In this document: positions 26,580 to 34,674 of the stretch, one piece after another | How positions within the stretch are numbered: position 1 is the stretch's first letter | Layout: every line of letters begins with the position of its first letter | NCBI RefSeq assembly: GCF_011759385.1 | Contig: NZ_JAARLY010000001.1 | Coordinates: 124,001-188,000, forward strand | Direction: 5' to 3' | DNA from: Oleiagrimonas sp. C23AA | Lineage (GTDB): Bacteria > Pseudomonadota > Gammaproteobacteria > Xanthomonadales > Rhodanobacteraceae | Length of the DNA: 64,000 bases | The notes under the pieces: model-generated | The model's database searches: none | The model's input: only the letters and a program-made list of their open reading frames with translations | Told to the model about the DNA's origin: nothing | Made by a program: the position numbers and the translations under genes

Positions 26580-26939
26580 TTACACCTGCATGTTCATGAT
26601 GTCCTTGTAGGCATCGACCAGCTTGTTGCGCACCTGCACCATGGTGCGGAAGGACAGGTCCGCTTTCTGCGCCGACACCATGACCTGGGCCAGGTTGGTG
26701 TTGTCGCCACGCTCGAACGCGTTTTGCATCTGCTTGGCCTCACCCTGGGCTTCGTTGATGCTCTCGATCGATTGCTTGAGCAGGCTGCCGAAGCTGTCGG
26801 TGGTCTGCCCTGTCTGGCCGGTCACGCCCGCGCCGCCGATGGCATCGGTACGGGTCGGGGCATCACCGCGCACGGCGTCCATTTGCGAGCTCAGGCTGCG
26901 CATCTGGTTAAGCAGGCTGTTGACGTCGATCTGGCTCAT
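26580..26939 (-). CDS. fliE: flagellar hook-basal body protein FliE
   Basis: 119 residues from ATG 26939 (MSQIDVNSLLNQMRSL); upstream ATGs in the frame lie beyond the promoter. The C-terminal half carries the FliE family signature: SFGSLLKQSIESINEAQGEAKQMQNAFERGD, then LAQVMVSAQKADLSFRTMVQVRNKLVDAYKDIM. It links the MS ring to the rod. It leads fliEFGHIJK behind the sigma-54-like promoter at 26979-26994. Confidence 0.94.
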   Translation of the reverse strand: MSQIDVNSLLNQMRSLSSQMDAVRGDAPTRTDAIGGAGVTGQTGQTTDSFGSLLKQSIESINEAQGEAKQMQNAFERGDNTNLAQVMVSAQKADLSFRTMVQVRNKLVDAYKDIMNMQV

Positions 26940-26978
26940 GGCGCGCATCTCTTGACTGGCAAGGCTTGTGTCTGTGAA

Positions 26979-26994
26979 TGCACAAGCCGTGCCA
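26979..26994 (-). promoter_or_regulatory. sigma-54 promoter for fliEFGHIJK
   Basis: Minus-strand TGGCACG-N4-GTGCA: perfect -24 element, one mismatch in the -12 element, 39 nt upstream of the fliE ATG. It starts 4 nt after the fleR stop codon, so fliE is transcribed separately from fleSR. A partly complementary stretch just downstream (ACAAGCCTTGCCAG against GTGGCACGGCTTGTG) could allow a stem over the start region; this is minor. Confidence 0.8.
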
Positions 26995-26997
26995 CAC

Positions 26998-28350
26998 TCA
27001 GTATCCGGCGGAGGCCAAGGCGCCGTTTTCGCGCAGTCGCGCCAGCTTGTAGCGCAGCGTGCGCTCGCTGACACCCAGTTTGGCGGCGGTGGCGCGACGG
27101 TTGCCGCGGTTTTCGCGCAGGGCATCGAGGATCACCGCACTCTCGCTGCGACGCACGATGTCATTGAGTTCGCTGCCGCCGGCTGACGACGTAGTGGCGG
27201 CAGGTGACGGAATTTTGTCATCGCGCTCGAAATGCAGGCTGGCCGCGTCCACTTCGGTCTTGGCGCCCAGGATCAGCGCGCGCTGCATCAGGTTGTCCAA
27301 TTCGCGGACGTTGCCGGGCCAACGGTGTTCAAGGAGGGTGCGCCGTGCGCCGGCACTCAGGGATGGGGTGTCGCGGCGCATGCGAAAGGCGTGGCGGGCC
27401 AGCAGTCGCTCGGCCAGCGGCACGATATCGGCCGGACGCTCGCGCAGCGCGGGCACGTTCAGTGGCACCACGTTCAAGCGGTAATACAGGTCCTCGCGGA
27501 AGCGGCCAGCGGCGATTTCCTCGCGCAGGTTGCGATTGGTGGTGGCGATCACGCGCACATCCAGCTCAATGGCGCCGCGACCGCCGATACGCTCGACTTC
27601 GTGCTCCTGCAGCACGCGCAGCAGCTTGGCCTGTAGCGGCAAAGCCATTTCCGAAATCTCGTCCAGCAGCAGGGTGCCGCCCTGGGCCTGCTCGAATTTG
27701 CCGGCATAGGCCTGGGTGGCGCCGGTGAAGGCGCCTTTTTCGTGGCCAAACAGGGTGGCCTCGAGCATGCTCTCGGGAATGGCCGCGCAATTGATGGCGA
27801 CGAAGGGGCCGCTGCGGCGCGTGGAATGGTGGTGCACGTGGCGGGCCACCACTTCCTTGCCGACGCCGCTTTCGCCGGTGATCAGCACCGTGGCATCGGT
27901 GGCGGCCACGCGCCCGGCGATGTCCAGCAGTTGCACACTGGCCTCATCCTCAGCGATCGGGGTGACCTGGCGATCATCGGTACGCAGGAATCGTTGCGCC
28001 AGTCCAACCAACTGCGAGGCATCGAAAGGCTTGACCAGATAGTCGTCGGCACCGTCGCGCATGGCCTGCACGGCGCGCTCGATGGTGCCGTGGGCGGTCA
28101 TCATCACTACGGGAAGGGTGGGGTGTTGCTGGCGAATGCGCTGCAGCAAGACATGGCCGTTCATCGGCTGCATCTGCACATCGCTGACGACCAGGCCGAC
28201 ATTGCCTTCGGCGATGCGCCGCAGTGCCTGCTCGCCGTCACCCGCCTCGCAGACCGGCACATCAGCCAGTTCCAGCGTTTCGCACAGCGCTTCGCTCAGA
28301 TCGTGGTCGTCTTCCACGATGAGCACGGACGGGGCGTGGGTATCGGTCAT
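26998..28350 (-). CDS. fleR: FleR/FlrC-type sigma-54-dependent response regulator
   Basis: 450 residues. Receiver domain first, with D14/D15 and phosphoacceptor D57 (LVVSDVQMQPMNG). An AAA+ domain follows (about 140-375) with Walker A TGESGVGKE, the sigma-54 contact loop G-A-F-T-G-A, and Walker B LLLDEISEM. A Fis-type helix-turn-helix closes it (RATAAKLGVSERTLRYKLARL). It is the partner of the kinase encoded 3 nt upstream, and in Pseudomonas it activates rod-hook (flg) sigma-54 promoters. Confidence 0.92.
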   Translation of the reverse strand: MTDTHAPSVLIVEDDHDLSEALCETLELADVPVCEAGDGEQALRRIAEGNVGLVVSDVQMQPMNGHVLLQRIRQQHPTLPVVMMTAHGTIERAVQAMRDGADDYLVKPFDASQLVGLAQRFLRTDDRQVTPIAEDEASVQLLDIAGRVAATDATVLITGESGVGKEVVARHVHHHSTRRSGPFVAINCAAIPESMLEATLFGHEKGAFTGATQAYAGKFEQAQGGTLLLDEISEMALPLQAKLLRVLQEHEVERIGGRGAIELDVRVIATTNRNLREEIAAGRFREDLYYRLNVVPLNVPALRERPADIVPLAERLLARHAFRMRRDTPSLSAGARRTLLEHRWPGNVRELDNLMQRALILGAKTEVDAASLHFERDDKIPSPAATTSSAGGSELNDIVRRSESAVILDALRENRGNRRATAAKLGVSERTLRYKLARLRENGALASAGY

Positions 28351-28353
28351 GGT

Positions 28354-29553
28354 TCAGGTTCTCGCTGGATGAGCGGGATCGCCGTTGAACAGCTCGCCGC
28401 TGGGGAGGAGGTGGGTCATGCCGGCACGTGGCAGACGCATCACGAATCGCGCGCCCTGCATGGCCGGTACCAGGTTCAGCTGACCGCCGTGGGCCTGTAT
28501 CACCGAGCGGGCCATCGCCAGGCCCAGGCCGGTGCCGTCGCGGCGGGTGGTGAAGAACGGATCAAAAATGCGTGTGGCCAGCGCCTCGGGAATGCCGGGG
28601 CCGTTGTCAGTGACGCTGATGACGATATCGGTCTGGTCGGTGTGCGCTTCGATCTGCACTCGGTCACCGGCATGCAGGGCGTTCTCGACCAGATTGAGCA
28701 ATGCGCTGTGCAGCAGGTGACGCTGCCCGCGCACGCATACACCGGGCTCGCGATGCGGCAGGCGCAGCCGGCGGCCATCACCCAGCGAGGCCTCGGCGCT
28801 GGCGCGGACCTGCTCGAGCAGCATCGCCACATCGATGTCTTCGGCCTCGCCGCGTTCGCCACGGGCCAGGGCCAGCATGCCGTCGATAAGGTGTTGCAGG
28901 TCGCGCAGGCGCGCCAGAGCCTTGGCGCCCAGGCGTTGACAGGTGTCGGCGGGAAGACCACCGTCGGCAATGCGCGAAAGATAGAGCACCGCGGTGGCAA
29001 GTGGCGTGCGCAACTGGTGCGCCAGGCGGGCATTCATGTCGTCGATGGCCGATTGCCGGCGCTGGCGCTCGACGCCGCTGCGGTGGGCGTGGGCTTCGCT
29101 GTCATCGGTCAGCAGCAGCACACAACCGCCGTCGGCAATGCTGCGACGGGAAACATTCAGGCGTCGGCCGTCGCTCAGTCGCGGCGTGCCATCGGTGTCG
29201 CTTTCGGCGCTCAGAGCCCGTTGCACCACATCCTGCCACTTGGCGCCGACCAGTGGGGCACCCAACAGTTCATGGGCGCCGGCGTTGCCTTCAACGATAC
29301 GGCCTTCGGCGTTGAGCATCAGGGTCGCGGCGGGCAGCGCCTCAAGCAGTGATTGCAGACGTTCGGCGACACGTTCCTTGGCCGCGAGCTCGGCCATACG
29401 CGCCTTCTGCGCGGCATCGCGTTGACGGGTCAGCTCGGCCACGCGCGCTTCCAGCGCCGCCCAGGCGGCCTGCAGGTCGCGAGAGGTGGCGTTGAAAACG
29501 TTGAAGGCCTGCGCCAGCTCCTTCAGTCGCGTCGTGGCATCGTCGTGCTTCAT
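28354..29553 (-). CDS. fleS: FleS/FlrB-type cytosolic sensor histidine kinase
   Basis: 399 residues, no transmembrane segment. A coiled-coil N-terminus (about 20-68) is followed by a PAS domain (about 70-150; LPAATLMLNAEGRIVEGN). The HisKA H-box LAHQLRTPLATAVLYLSRI has His179. The HATPase has an N-box (LLNLVENAL), G1 (TDNGPGIP) and G2 (GTGLGLAMARSV). It phosphorylates FleR, probably sensing basal-body completion. A sigma-54 promoter lies 31-46 nt upstream. Confidence 0.9.
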   Translation of the reverse strand: MKHDDATTRLKELAQAFNVFNATSRDLQAAWAALEARVAELTRQRDAAQKARMAELAAKERVAERLQSLLEALPAATLMLNAEGRIVEGNAGAHELLGAPLVGAKWQDVVQRALSAESDTDGTPRLSDGRRLNVSRRSIADGGCVLLLTDDSEAHAHRSGVERQRRQSAIDDMNARLAHQLRTPLATAVLYLSRIADGGLPADTCQRLGAKALARLRDLQHLIDGMLALARGERGEAEDIDVAMLLEQVRASAEASLGDGRRLRLPHREPGVCVRGQRHLLHSALLNLVENALHAGDRVQIEAHTDQTDIVISVTDNGPGIPEALATRIFDPFFTTRRDGTGLGLAMARSVIQAHGGQLNLVPAMQGARFVMRLPRAGMTHLLPSGELFNGDPAHPART

Positions 29554-29583
29554 CGCGGATTCCGAGTGTCCTGGAACCGTTTA

Positions 29584-29599
29584 AGCAAGATGAATGCCA
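29584..29599 (-). promoter_or_regulatory. sigma-54 promoter for fleSR
   Basis: Minus-strand TGGCATT-N4-TTGCT: the invariant GG/GC and the full TTGCT are present, with two mismatches at the end of the -24 element. It is 31 nt upstream of the fleS ATG, leaving a leader of about 20 nt. The region just upstream (29600-29650) is strongly AT-rich, as expected for activator (FleQ) binding DNA. Confidence 0.75.
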
Positions 29600-29642
29600 T
29601 CCCGTATGGTCTAATTTAACCCATAAAATACATTGGCTTATA

Positions 29643-29684
29643 AATTAAAAAAGCCGAAGTGTCGGTTTCCCGACGCTTCGGCTT
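29643..29684 (-). terminator. rho-independent terminator after fleQ
   Basis: Minus-strand stem AAGCCGAAGCGTCGG, loop GAAA, CCGACACTTCGGCTT (15 bp, one mismatch), followed by TTTTAATTT. It lies 34 nt after the fleQ stop and separates fleQ from the fleSR promoter. Confidence 0.9.
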
Positions 29685-29717
29685 CTGGGTTTTCATGATC
29701 GCTGTCGAGGCGGGGTT

Positions 29718-31136
29718 CTAGCCCTGCATGCTGGGCTGCAGACCGTATTTGCGCAGCTTTTCGACCAAGGTGGTGCGCTGCACGCGCAGCAGCTTGGCGG
29801 CGCGGGCGACCACGCCGCCCGAGGCATCCAGCGCCTGGCGGATAAGACCCACCTCGATATCGGCCAGGTGGTCCTTCAGGTCGATGCCGTCCTCTGGCAG
29901 CAGGTTGGCTTCGGAGGCTGAGCTGGGCATGGTGGCCGGCGCTGGCGCATGCATCATCTGAAGCAGCGTGGTGGCGCTGGGCTCGGGCTCGGGCGGCACC
30001 GTCTCGCCTCGGTACTGCATGGGCAGGTCGGCGGCGCGAACTGGCGTGCTCGGGAACAGGATGGCAAGGCGTTCCACCAGGTTGCACAGTTCACGCACGT
30101 TGCCGGGCCATCGATAGGCCTGCAGTGCCTTCATTGCGCTTTCGGTGATATTGACTGGCCCCAGACCGCGACGCGACAGACGCTGGTTGAACTCAGCAAC
30201 CAGCGAGGGCAAGTCGTCGGTGCGCTGGCGCAGCGGCGGCATTTCCAGCGGGAAAACATTGAGGCGATAAAACAGGTCTTCGCGGAAGTGCCCTTGCTCG
30301 ATAGCACGTTCCAGATTGCGGTGCGTGGCCGCAATGATGCGTACGTTACATGCCTGCGACTTGTTCGAACCCACTCGCTCGAAGGTGCGTTCCTGCAGTA
30401 CGCGCAGCAGCTTGACCTGCATGGGCAGGCTCATGTCGCCAATCTCGTCCAGAAACAGTGTTCCGCCCTCGGCCAGCTCGAAGCGGCCCTTGCGGGTGGC
30501 GATGGCGCCGGTAAAGGCGCCTTTTTCGTGACCAAACAGCTCGCTTTCCAGCAGTTCGGCCGGAATGGCGCCGCAGTTGATGGCCACGAACGGCTTGTCG
30601 CGGCGCGGCGAGCTCTCATGAATGGTGCGTGCGATCAGCTCCTTGCCGGATCCCGATTCACCCAGTACCAGCACGCTGGAATCGAATGGAGCCACCTGCC
30701 CGATCAGCGCCTTGACCTGGTTCATTGGGCCGGAGGCACCGACAAAACGGTCATCCGGTGCCATTTCATGCTCAGTGAGCAGAGCCTGCTGCTGCCGGAT
30801 GATCTGAGTCAGGCGATCATGACGCAGTGGGTAGTTCACATGGTCGATACGAGCAAACCCGAGTCCGGCCGCATGCACCGCCAGCGGTGCGTCGGCCGCC
30901 ACCAGCGCACCCAGTTGCGCGCGCTGCTTGCCCAGTGGTGCAAGCGCCTTATCGAGCAGCGCCTCGTCCGTAACCTGGCCGATATAAACGCAGCGCCAGT
31001 TGAAGTCGCGCTCTGGAGCAGGCGGCGTGCTGGCATCGGTCCATACCGGGGTGAAGCCAAGAAACTCCAGTACCGAGCGCACCGTCTGGGCGCGCTGGGC
31101 ATCGGGTTCAATCACCAGGGCGTGCGAGGTATGCAT
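29718..31136 (-). CDS. fleQ: FleQ-family sigma-54 activator, flagellar master regulator
   Basis: 472 residues from ATG 31136, preceded by GGGAGAG 7 nt upstream; longer ATG starts have no ribosome site. The N-terminal receiver-like domain (about 1-115) lacks the phosphoacceptor Asp and acidic pocket, as in FleQ. The AAA+ domain (about 130-360) has Walker A LGESGSGKE, the sigma-54 loop G-A-F-T-G-A, and Walker B LFLDEIGDM. A Fis-type helix-turn-helix ends it (GVVARAAKLLRVQRTTLVEKLRKYGL). Just before the AAA+ domain the sequence reads DDRFVGASGPM where Pseudomonas FleQ has the c-di-GMP-binding LFRS motif. It is transcribed alone and should switch on the sigma-54 promoters listed here. Confidence 0.9.
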   Translation of the reverse strand: MHTSHALVIEPDAQRAQTVRSVLEFLGFTPVWTDASTPPAPERDFNWRCVYIGQVTDEALLDKALAPLGKQRAQLGALVAADAPLAVHAAGLGFARIDHVNYPLRHDRLTQIIRQQQALLTEHEMAPDDRFVGASGPMNQVKALIGQVAPFDSSVLVLGESGSGKELIARTIHESSPRRDKPFVAINCGAIPAELLESELFGHEKGAFTGAIATRKGRFELAEGGTLFLDEIGDMSLPMQVKLLRVLQERTFERVGSNKSQACNVRIIAATHRNLERAIEQGHFREDLFYRLNVFPLEMPPLRQRTDDLPSLVAEFNQRLSRRGLGPVNITESAMKALQAYRWPGNVRELCNLVERLAILFPSTPVRAADLPMQYRGETVPPEPEPSATTLLQMMHAPAPATMPSSASEANLLPEDGIDLKDHLADIEVGLIRQALDASGGVVARAAKLLRVQRTTLVEKLRKYGLQPSMQG

Positions 31137-31210
31137 GGCTTTGCTCTCCCTTACAAATGACACGCGACCGCTCGCGTCGTACATGCAAGAGGCAACCAAG
31201 AACCATGCCA

Positions 31211-31251
31211 GGCGTCGACAATTTATCGACATCCGTCGGGGAGTCGACGCC
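31211..31251. repeat. 9-bp inverted repeat in the fleQ upstream region
   Basis: GGCGTCGAC at 31211-31219 and its exact reverse complement GTCGACGCC at 31243-31251, with 23 nt between containing the FleQ-box-like site. The 293-nt region 31137-31429 has no gene. Besides these repeats it holds a possible sigma-70 -35 TTGACT near 31350 with a poor -10. Confidence 0.5.
31217..31230 (-). promoter_or_regulatory. candidate FleQ box upstream of fleQ
   Basis: Minus-strand GTCGATAAATTGTC compared with the Pseudomonas FleQ-box consensus GTCANTAAATTGAC: 11 of 13 defined positions agree. It is 81 nt upstream of the fleQ start. A weaker copy (GACGAGAAATTGTC) begins at 31295. The shared 10-mer TCGACAATTT occurs at both 31215 and 31293. 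Suggests autoregulation; inference only. Confidence 0.45.
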
Positions 31252-31429
31252 CCGTGTGGGCGCAACTGCCCGCAGACAAAGGAAAATTAATTTCGACAAT
31301 TTCTCGTCGGGTGTCAGAAAAGCGTATTGGGTCACATGACCTTGCTGAGTCAAGCAGATGTTTCAGGTGACGTTCAGGGGTTTCGGACTGACCAAATGCG
31401 CGTAGGGACATCACCTGTCACGACAGGCG

Positions 31430-31984
31430 TCACTGTGCGTCACGTGCCCCGCGGCGATCGGCGATCAGGCGGCGGTGGTGCCGAAACACCATGCGTTCAA
31501 TCGCCTCGCGCAGCGTTTCGCCGACACCATGGAAGGCAATGAACGGCGCTGGCGTACCGGAAGCGACCTGGCCGAACAACTCCAGAGGCATGGCGCGGCA
31601 ACCATCGAAGTGCAGGCGAACGCGCACCGTACTGCCCTGGTCGGGCAGCGAGACCGCGCCGCTGAGCCCGAAGGCGTTGAAGCGCAGATGCTGGCGTTCC
31701 GGCAGTTTGGATTCAGGCATCAGCGCACGATTGAGCAGCTCCATGAGCACGTTGAGCTTGGCATCCATGCGTGCCAGCTCGTGCGCAATGGCGCTGTCAT
31801 CATCCAGGCCGCGACGCTCTTCCATGGCCTCCAGCGTGGCCAGGATCTGCGCACCCATGTCGCTTAGCTGTGCCAGGCGAGGGGCATCCGGCAGGGGCCG
31901 AACGCTTAGGTTGAGCCGCACCGAACCTTCATAGGCGACGCGATCGGAAAATTCGTGCCAGGCATGCGAGGTGGAGATGGTCAT
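31430..31984 (-). CDS. atypical PilZ-like flagellar-locus protein
   Basis: 184 residues from ATG 31984 with AAGGAG 8 nt upstream (earlier in-frame ATGs lack this). The N-terminal strand region (VAYEGSVRLNLSVRPLPDAP) leads to a long heptad-like helix (about 48-95: ILATLEAMEERRGLDDDSAIAHELARMDAKLNVLMELLNRAL). A C-terminal beta-rich part follows (HLRFNAFGLSGAVSL, VRVRLHFDG, LELFGQV). This matches the build of atypical PilZ proteins of Xanthomonas that multimerise through an inserted coiled coil. The c-di-GMP motifs RxxxR and [DN]xSxxG are not intact, so ligand binding is doubtful. It is the last gene of fliD-fliS-fliT. Confidence 0.65.
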   Translation of the reverse strand: MTISTSHAWHEFSDRVAYEGSVRLNLSVRPLPDAPRLAQLSDMGAQILATLEAMEERRGLDDDSAIAHELARMDAKLNVLMELLNRALMPESKLPERQHLRFNAFGLSGAVSLPDQGSTVRVRLHFDGCRAMPLELFGQVASGTPAPFIAFHGVGETLREAIERMVFRHHRRLIADRRGARDAQ

Positions 31985-32052
31985 GGGCGCCGCTCCTTCG
32001 GACATCGGCACACATTGTGCGCCGAATGCGCCGCTACCGCATGGTTCGGCAT

Positions 32053-32346
32053 TTACGGAGAGAGATAGGCATGCACGGCGCGCTGCTTGTATTTGTGCTT
32101 GCCCAACTCATCGCCGATCGCGTCCTGGGCTTCGCGTGCACGCGCCTGCAATTGCTGCTGCTGGCTGGCCAGCACCGCGAAGGCCTCCCGCATCCGGGCA
32201 GTAGGCGTGCCAACGTCCCGCAGGGCCCGGTCAAACTCGCTCTTGAGGGACGCCACCTGATCCCATTGGTGGGTATGGCTAGCCTCAAGCATGCGGATGC
32301 TCAATGTAAGCGCTTGCTCCAGTGGTTCGGGAAGATTCGGGTTCAT
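32053..32346 (-). CDS. fliT: FliT-like flagellar chaperone
   Basis: 97 residues, nearly all helical (LEQALTLSIRMLEASHTHQWDQVASLKSEFDRALRD, then a Gln-rich helix), overlapping the fliS stop by ATGA. FliT proteins are short helical chaperones for the cap protein FliD and usually follow fliS, as here. No direct sequence signature is strong enough for certainty; a generic flagellar hypothetical protein is the alternative. A gap of 68 nt separates it from the PilZ-like gene. Confidence 0.65.
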   Translation of the reverse strand: MNPNLPEPLEQALTLSIRMLEASHTHQWDQVASLKSEFDRALRDVGTPTARMREAFAVLASQQQQLQARAREAQDAIGDELGKHKYKQRAVHAYLSP

Positions 32347-32762
32347 GCGTCGGCGGGCGGGTTGGCCAGGTACTGCTCACGGATCTCGTGCCAGGCGTCG
32401 CGCACCGGCGTGATCAGGCTGATGCATTCATTGAGCGCGACCAGATCATCATTGAGCTGGGCCGTGAGCAGGCGACGGCTGACATAGTCGTACAGGCTGT
32501 CCAGGCGAGCGCTGAACTGGCTGTCAACCGAATGGTCAAGGCTGGCGCGAAGCTCGGTCACCATGGCAAGGGCGCGGGCGAAGCTCTCTCCCTTGCCGGT
32601 AACGTTGCCATGCATGATCTGCCCGCGGGCGGCATTCATGCGTTCGAGCAGAGCATCAAACAGCATGCTTATCAGCTGGTGGCGATCGGCCCCCTCAATG
32701 CTGCCGTGCGCGCTGGTCTCACGATACAGCGAGCTGGCCGCGTTCATCATTGCATACGTCAT
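32343..32762 (-). CDS. fliS: flagellin export chaperone FliS
   Basis: 139 residues. The family pattern is clear: HQLISMLFDALLERMNAARGQIMHGNVTGKGESFARALAMVTELRASLD, then LYDYVSRRLLTAQLNDDLVALNECISLITPVRDAW. FliS binds the flagellin C-terminus and delivers it to FlhA. It begins 17 nt after fliD and overlaps fliT. Confidence 0.93.
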   Translation of the reverse strand: MTYAMMNAASSLYRETSAHGSIEGADRHQLISMLFDALLERMNAARGQIMHGNVTGKGESFARALAMVTELRASLDHSVDSQFSARLDSLYDYVSRRLLTAQLNDDLVALNECISLITPVRDAWHEIREQYLANPPADA

Positions 32763-32779
32763 GGTGTGCTCCCGAAACG

Positions 32780-34285
32780 TCAGTTCTTGCTATTGCTGTT
32801 GGTCAGCGCGTTCAGCTGCTGGGTCAGGTAAGTGCTGGTGTTATTGAGCGACGAGACCAGCGAATCGAGCGCGGTGTATTGCTGTTGCAACTGCTTCTCG
32901 TAGGCCTGCATGCGCTTGTCCAGAGCCGTTTTCTGGTCGGCCAGGTCGCTGACATGACTGTTGAGGCTGTTGATGCGGCTCTGCAGGATGCCGTCGCTGG
33001 CGGTGTAATCGTCGATGGTGCTGGACAGCTTGGTGGCAAATCCGCTGTCGCCGGAGAAGAAATTCTTCACGGCCGACGGGTTGTCGCTGATGGCACTGGA
33101 GAGCTTGTTGCTATCCAGGCTCAGCGTGCCGTCCGCACTGCGGGTGATACCCAGGTTCGCCAGACTGGCGATGCTGCTGCCACTGACTGGGGCACCCAAT
33201 ACCGAGGAAATCTGGCGCTGCACGGAACTGAGCGTGCTGTCACCCAGCAGTATGCCCGCCTGCTGGGTGTCAGGGTTGTAGCTGGACAACGTCGCCGTCG
33301 TGCTGGCATAGCTGTTGTAGGCATCGACAAAAGCCTGTACCGCCGAGGTGATCTTGTCGGTGTTCTGTTTGACGGTCAGTGTGCTGGTACCGGTCGCTGC
33401 CAGGTCCAGTGTGACCCCGGTCAGGGCGCCGGTCACCGTATTGCTGGCGCTGCTCACCGAGACGCCGTCAATGCTCAGTTGCGCATCGGCCGCTTCGTTA
33501 CTGCCCGCCGTGCCGAGCGCCGTGGCAAGGTCACTTACGCCGGTGCTGGAGCCGCCGCTGGCGCTCACGGTGAACGCATTGGCGACGCCGGTCTTGGTCG
33601 AGGTCAGCACCAGCTGTGAGCCATTCACGCCGTTGACCACGGCCGCCGTGACCCCGGGGTTGTCCGAGGAAGCATTGATCTTGTTGGCGATGTCGCCAAT
33701 GGTGTCAGAGCTGCCTACGTTGATATCAACGCTGTTGCTGCCCACGCCAATGGTGAGTGTGCCCGTGCCTACCGGGCTGTCGGTGGCATAGCTGTTGGAC
33801 AGCCGCTTTTGCGCCGTCGCCAGCGACTGCACGTCGACGTTGTAGGTGCCTGGCACCGCAAATGAAAGCGTACTGGCGGTGCCGAGACTGCTGTCGGCGA
33901 AACTGGCGTCGAATGCCGTATATGTGCTTGAGCTGGTCAGATCATCCAGGGAGCTTTTCAGGGAGCTCAATACCGAATCCAGACTGGTCAGACCGGTAAT
34001 CAGGGTCTGATCCTTGGTGGTCTGGCTGGTGATCTGCTGTTCGGGACCGGCTTTCTTGGCGTTGACCAGCGCGGTAATGATCGATGTGACGTCGAGGCCA
34101 GAGCCGATACCCAGCGAGCTGAGCAGGCCGGTGCCGCTGATGCCGTTGCCGGAACTGCTGCCCGATGAGCCGGTGCTACCCGAACTGCTGCTCGTCGTAC
34201 TACCCGAACTGCTGCTGGTGGAGCTGCCACTGGTATTGGTCGTGCTCGTCGTGTTGGTGCTCGAACCGATGCCGGTGATGCTCAT
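32780..34285 (-). CDS. fliD: flagellar cap protein FliD
   Basis: 501 residues. Residues 8-48 are an unusual run of Ser/Thr/Gly/Asn before the normal FliD start (LLSSLGIGSGLDVTSIITALVNAKKAG at about 53-79). The N-terminal FliD domain ends near 150. The C-terminal domain contains DPNL-like strands and a coiled coil (ILQSRINSLNSHVSDLADQKTALDKRMQAYEKQLQQQYTALDSLVSSLNNTSTYLTQQ). It caps the growing filament. A sigma-28 promoter lies at 34438-34464, giving a leader of about 145 nt. The start at 34285 is preceded by GGAGGG and is supported. Confidence 0.93.
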   Translation of the reverse strand: MSITGIGSSTNTTSTTNTSGSSTSSSSGSTTSSSSGSTGSSGSSSGNGISGTGLLSSLGIGSGLDVTSIITALVNAKKAGPEQQITSQTTKDQTLITGLTSLDSVLSSLKSSLDDLTSSSTYTAFDASFADSSLGTASTLSFAVPGTYNVDVQSLATAQKRLSNSYATDSPVGTGTLTIGVGSNSVDINVGSSDTIGDIANKINASSDNPGVTAAVVNGVNGSQLVLTSTKTGVANAFTVSASGGSSTGVSDLATALGTAGSNEAADAQLSIDGVSVSSASNTVTGALTGVTLDLAATGTSTLTVKQNTDKITSAVQAFVDAYNSYASTTATLSSYNPDTQQAGILLGDSTLSSVQRQISSVLGAPVSGSSIASLANLGITRSADGTLSLDSNKLSSAISDNPSAVKNFFSGDSGFATKLSSTIDDYTASDGILQSRINSLNSHVSDLADQKTALDKRMQAYEKQLQQQYTALDSLVSSLNNTSTYLTQQLNALTNSNSKN

Positions 34286-34437
34286 TGGAGGGTCCCGTGG
34301 AATCTCAAGACAGAGGTGGCGGTGGAATTCGTCGGCCTACGCGTGGCGTCAAGCAAGAAGCCGGCCAAAACCCTCCATGGCTGGTGTTGGTAATGGCTTC
34401 TTCCATCCGTGGAGACGTTTTTCCGTCGCATGACCCT

Positions 34438-34464
34438 AAATCGGCACCTGGCCTGAATACTTGA
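34438..34464 (-). promoter_or_regulatory. sigma-28 promoter for fliD-fliS-fliT-pilZ
   Basis: Minus-strand TCAAGTAT-N11-GCCGATTT (consensus TAAAGTTT-N11-GCCGATAA; 12 of 16 match). It lies 153 nt upstream of fliD within the 389-nt fliC-fliD gap (34286-34674), which holds no gene, only this promoter, a leader and two terminators. Confidence 0.8.
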
Positions 34465-34555
34465 GGCCCGAAGGGGGCGAAACGTCCAAAATATGGCGTG
34501 CCGGCAACGATTTGCCGGAGGTGAGCCGGTGTTGCCAGGCCACCTCGTTGATACG

Positions 34556-34587
34556 AAAAAGCCCCCACATGCGGACATGTGCGGGCC
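34556..34587 (-). terminator. second terminator after fliC
   Basis: Minus-strand GCCCGCACATG, loop TCCG, CATGTGGGGGC (one mismatch), followed by TTTTTC. It sits 88-119 nt after the fliC stop, behind the first terminator, and insulates fliD from fliC read-through. Confidence 0.85.
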
Positions 34588-34631
34588 TGTTTCGTTGTCC
34601 GTTGTCAGCCATGTTGGCCTGGCATCCGGAG

Positions 34632-34658
34632 AAGCCCCCGCCGGGTTGGCGGGGGCTT
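34632..34658 (-). terminator. first terminator after fliC
   Basis: Stem GCCCCCGCC / GGCGGGGGC with a 5-nt loop, extended by A-T pairs, 17 nt after the fliC stop. The T-run after it is short. Confidence 0.85.
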
Positions 34659-34674
34659 TGTTTGCCTACTTCTG

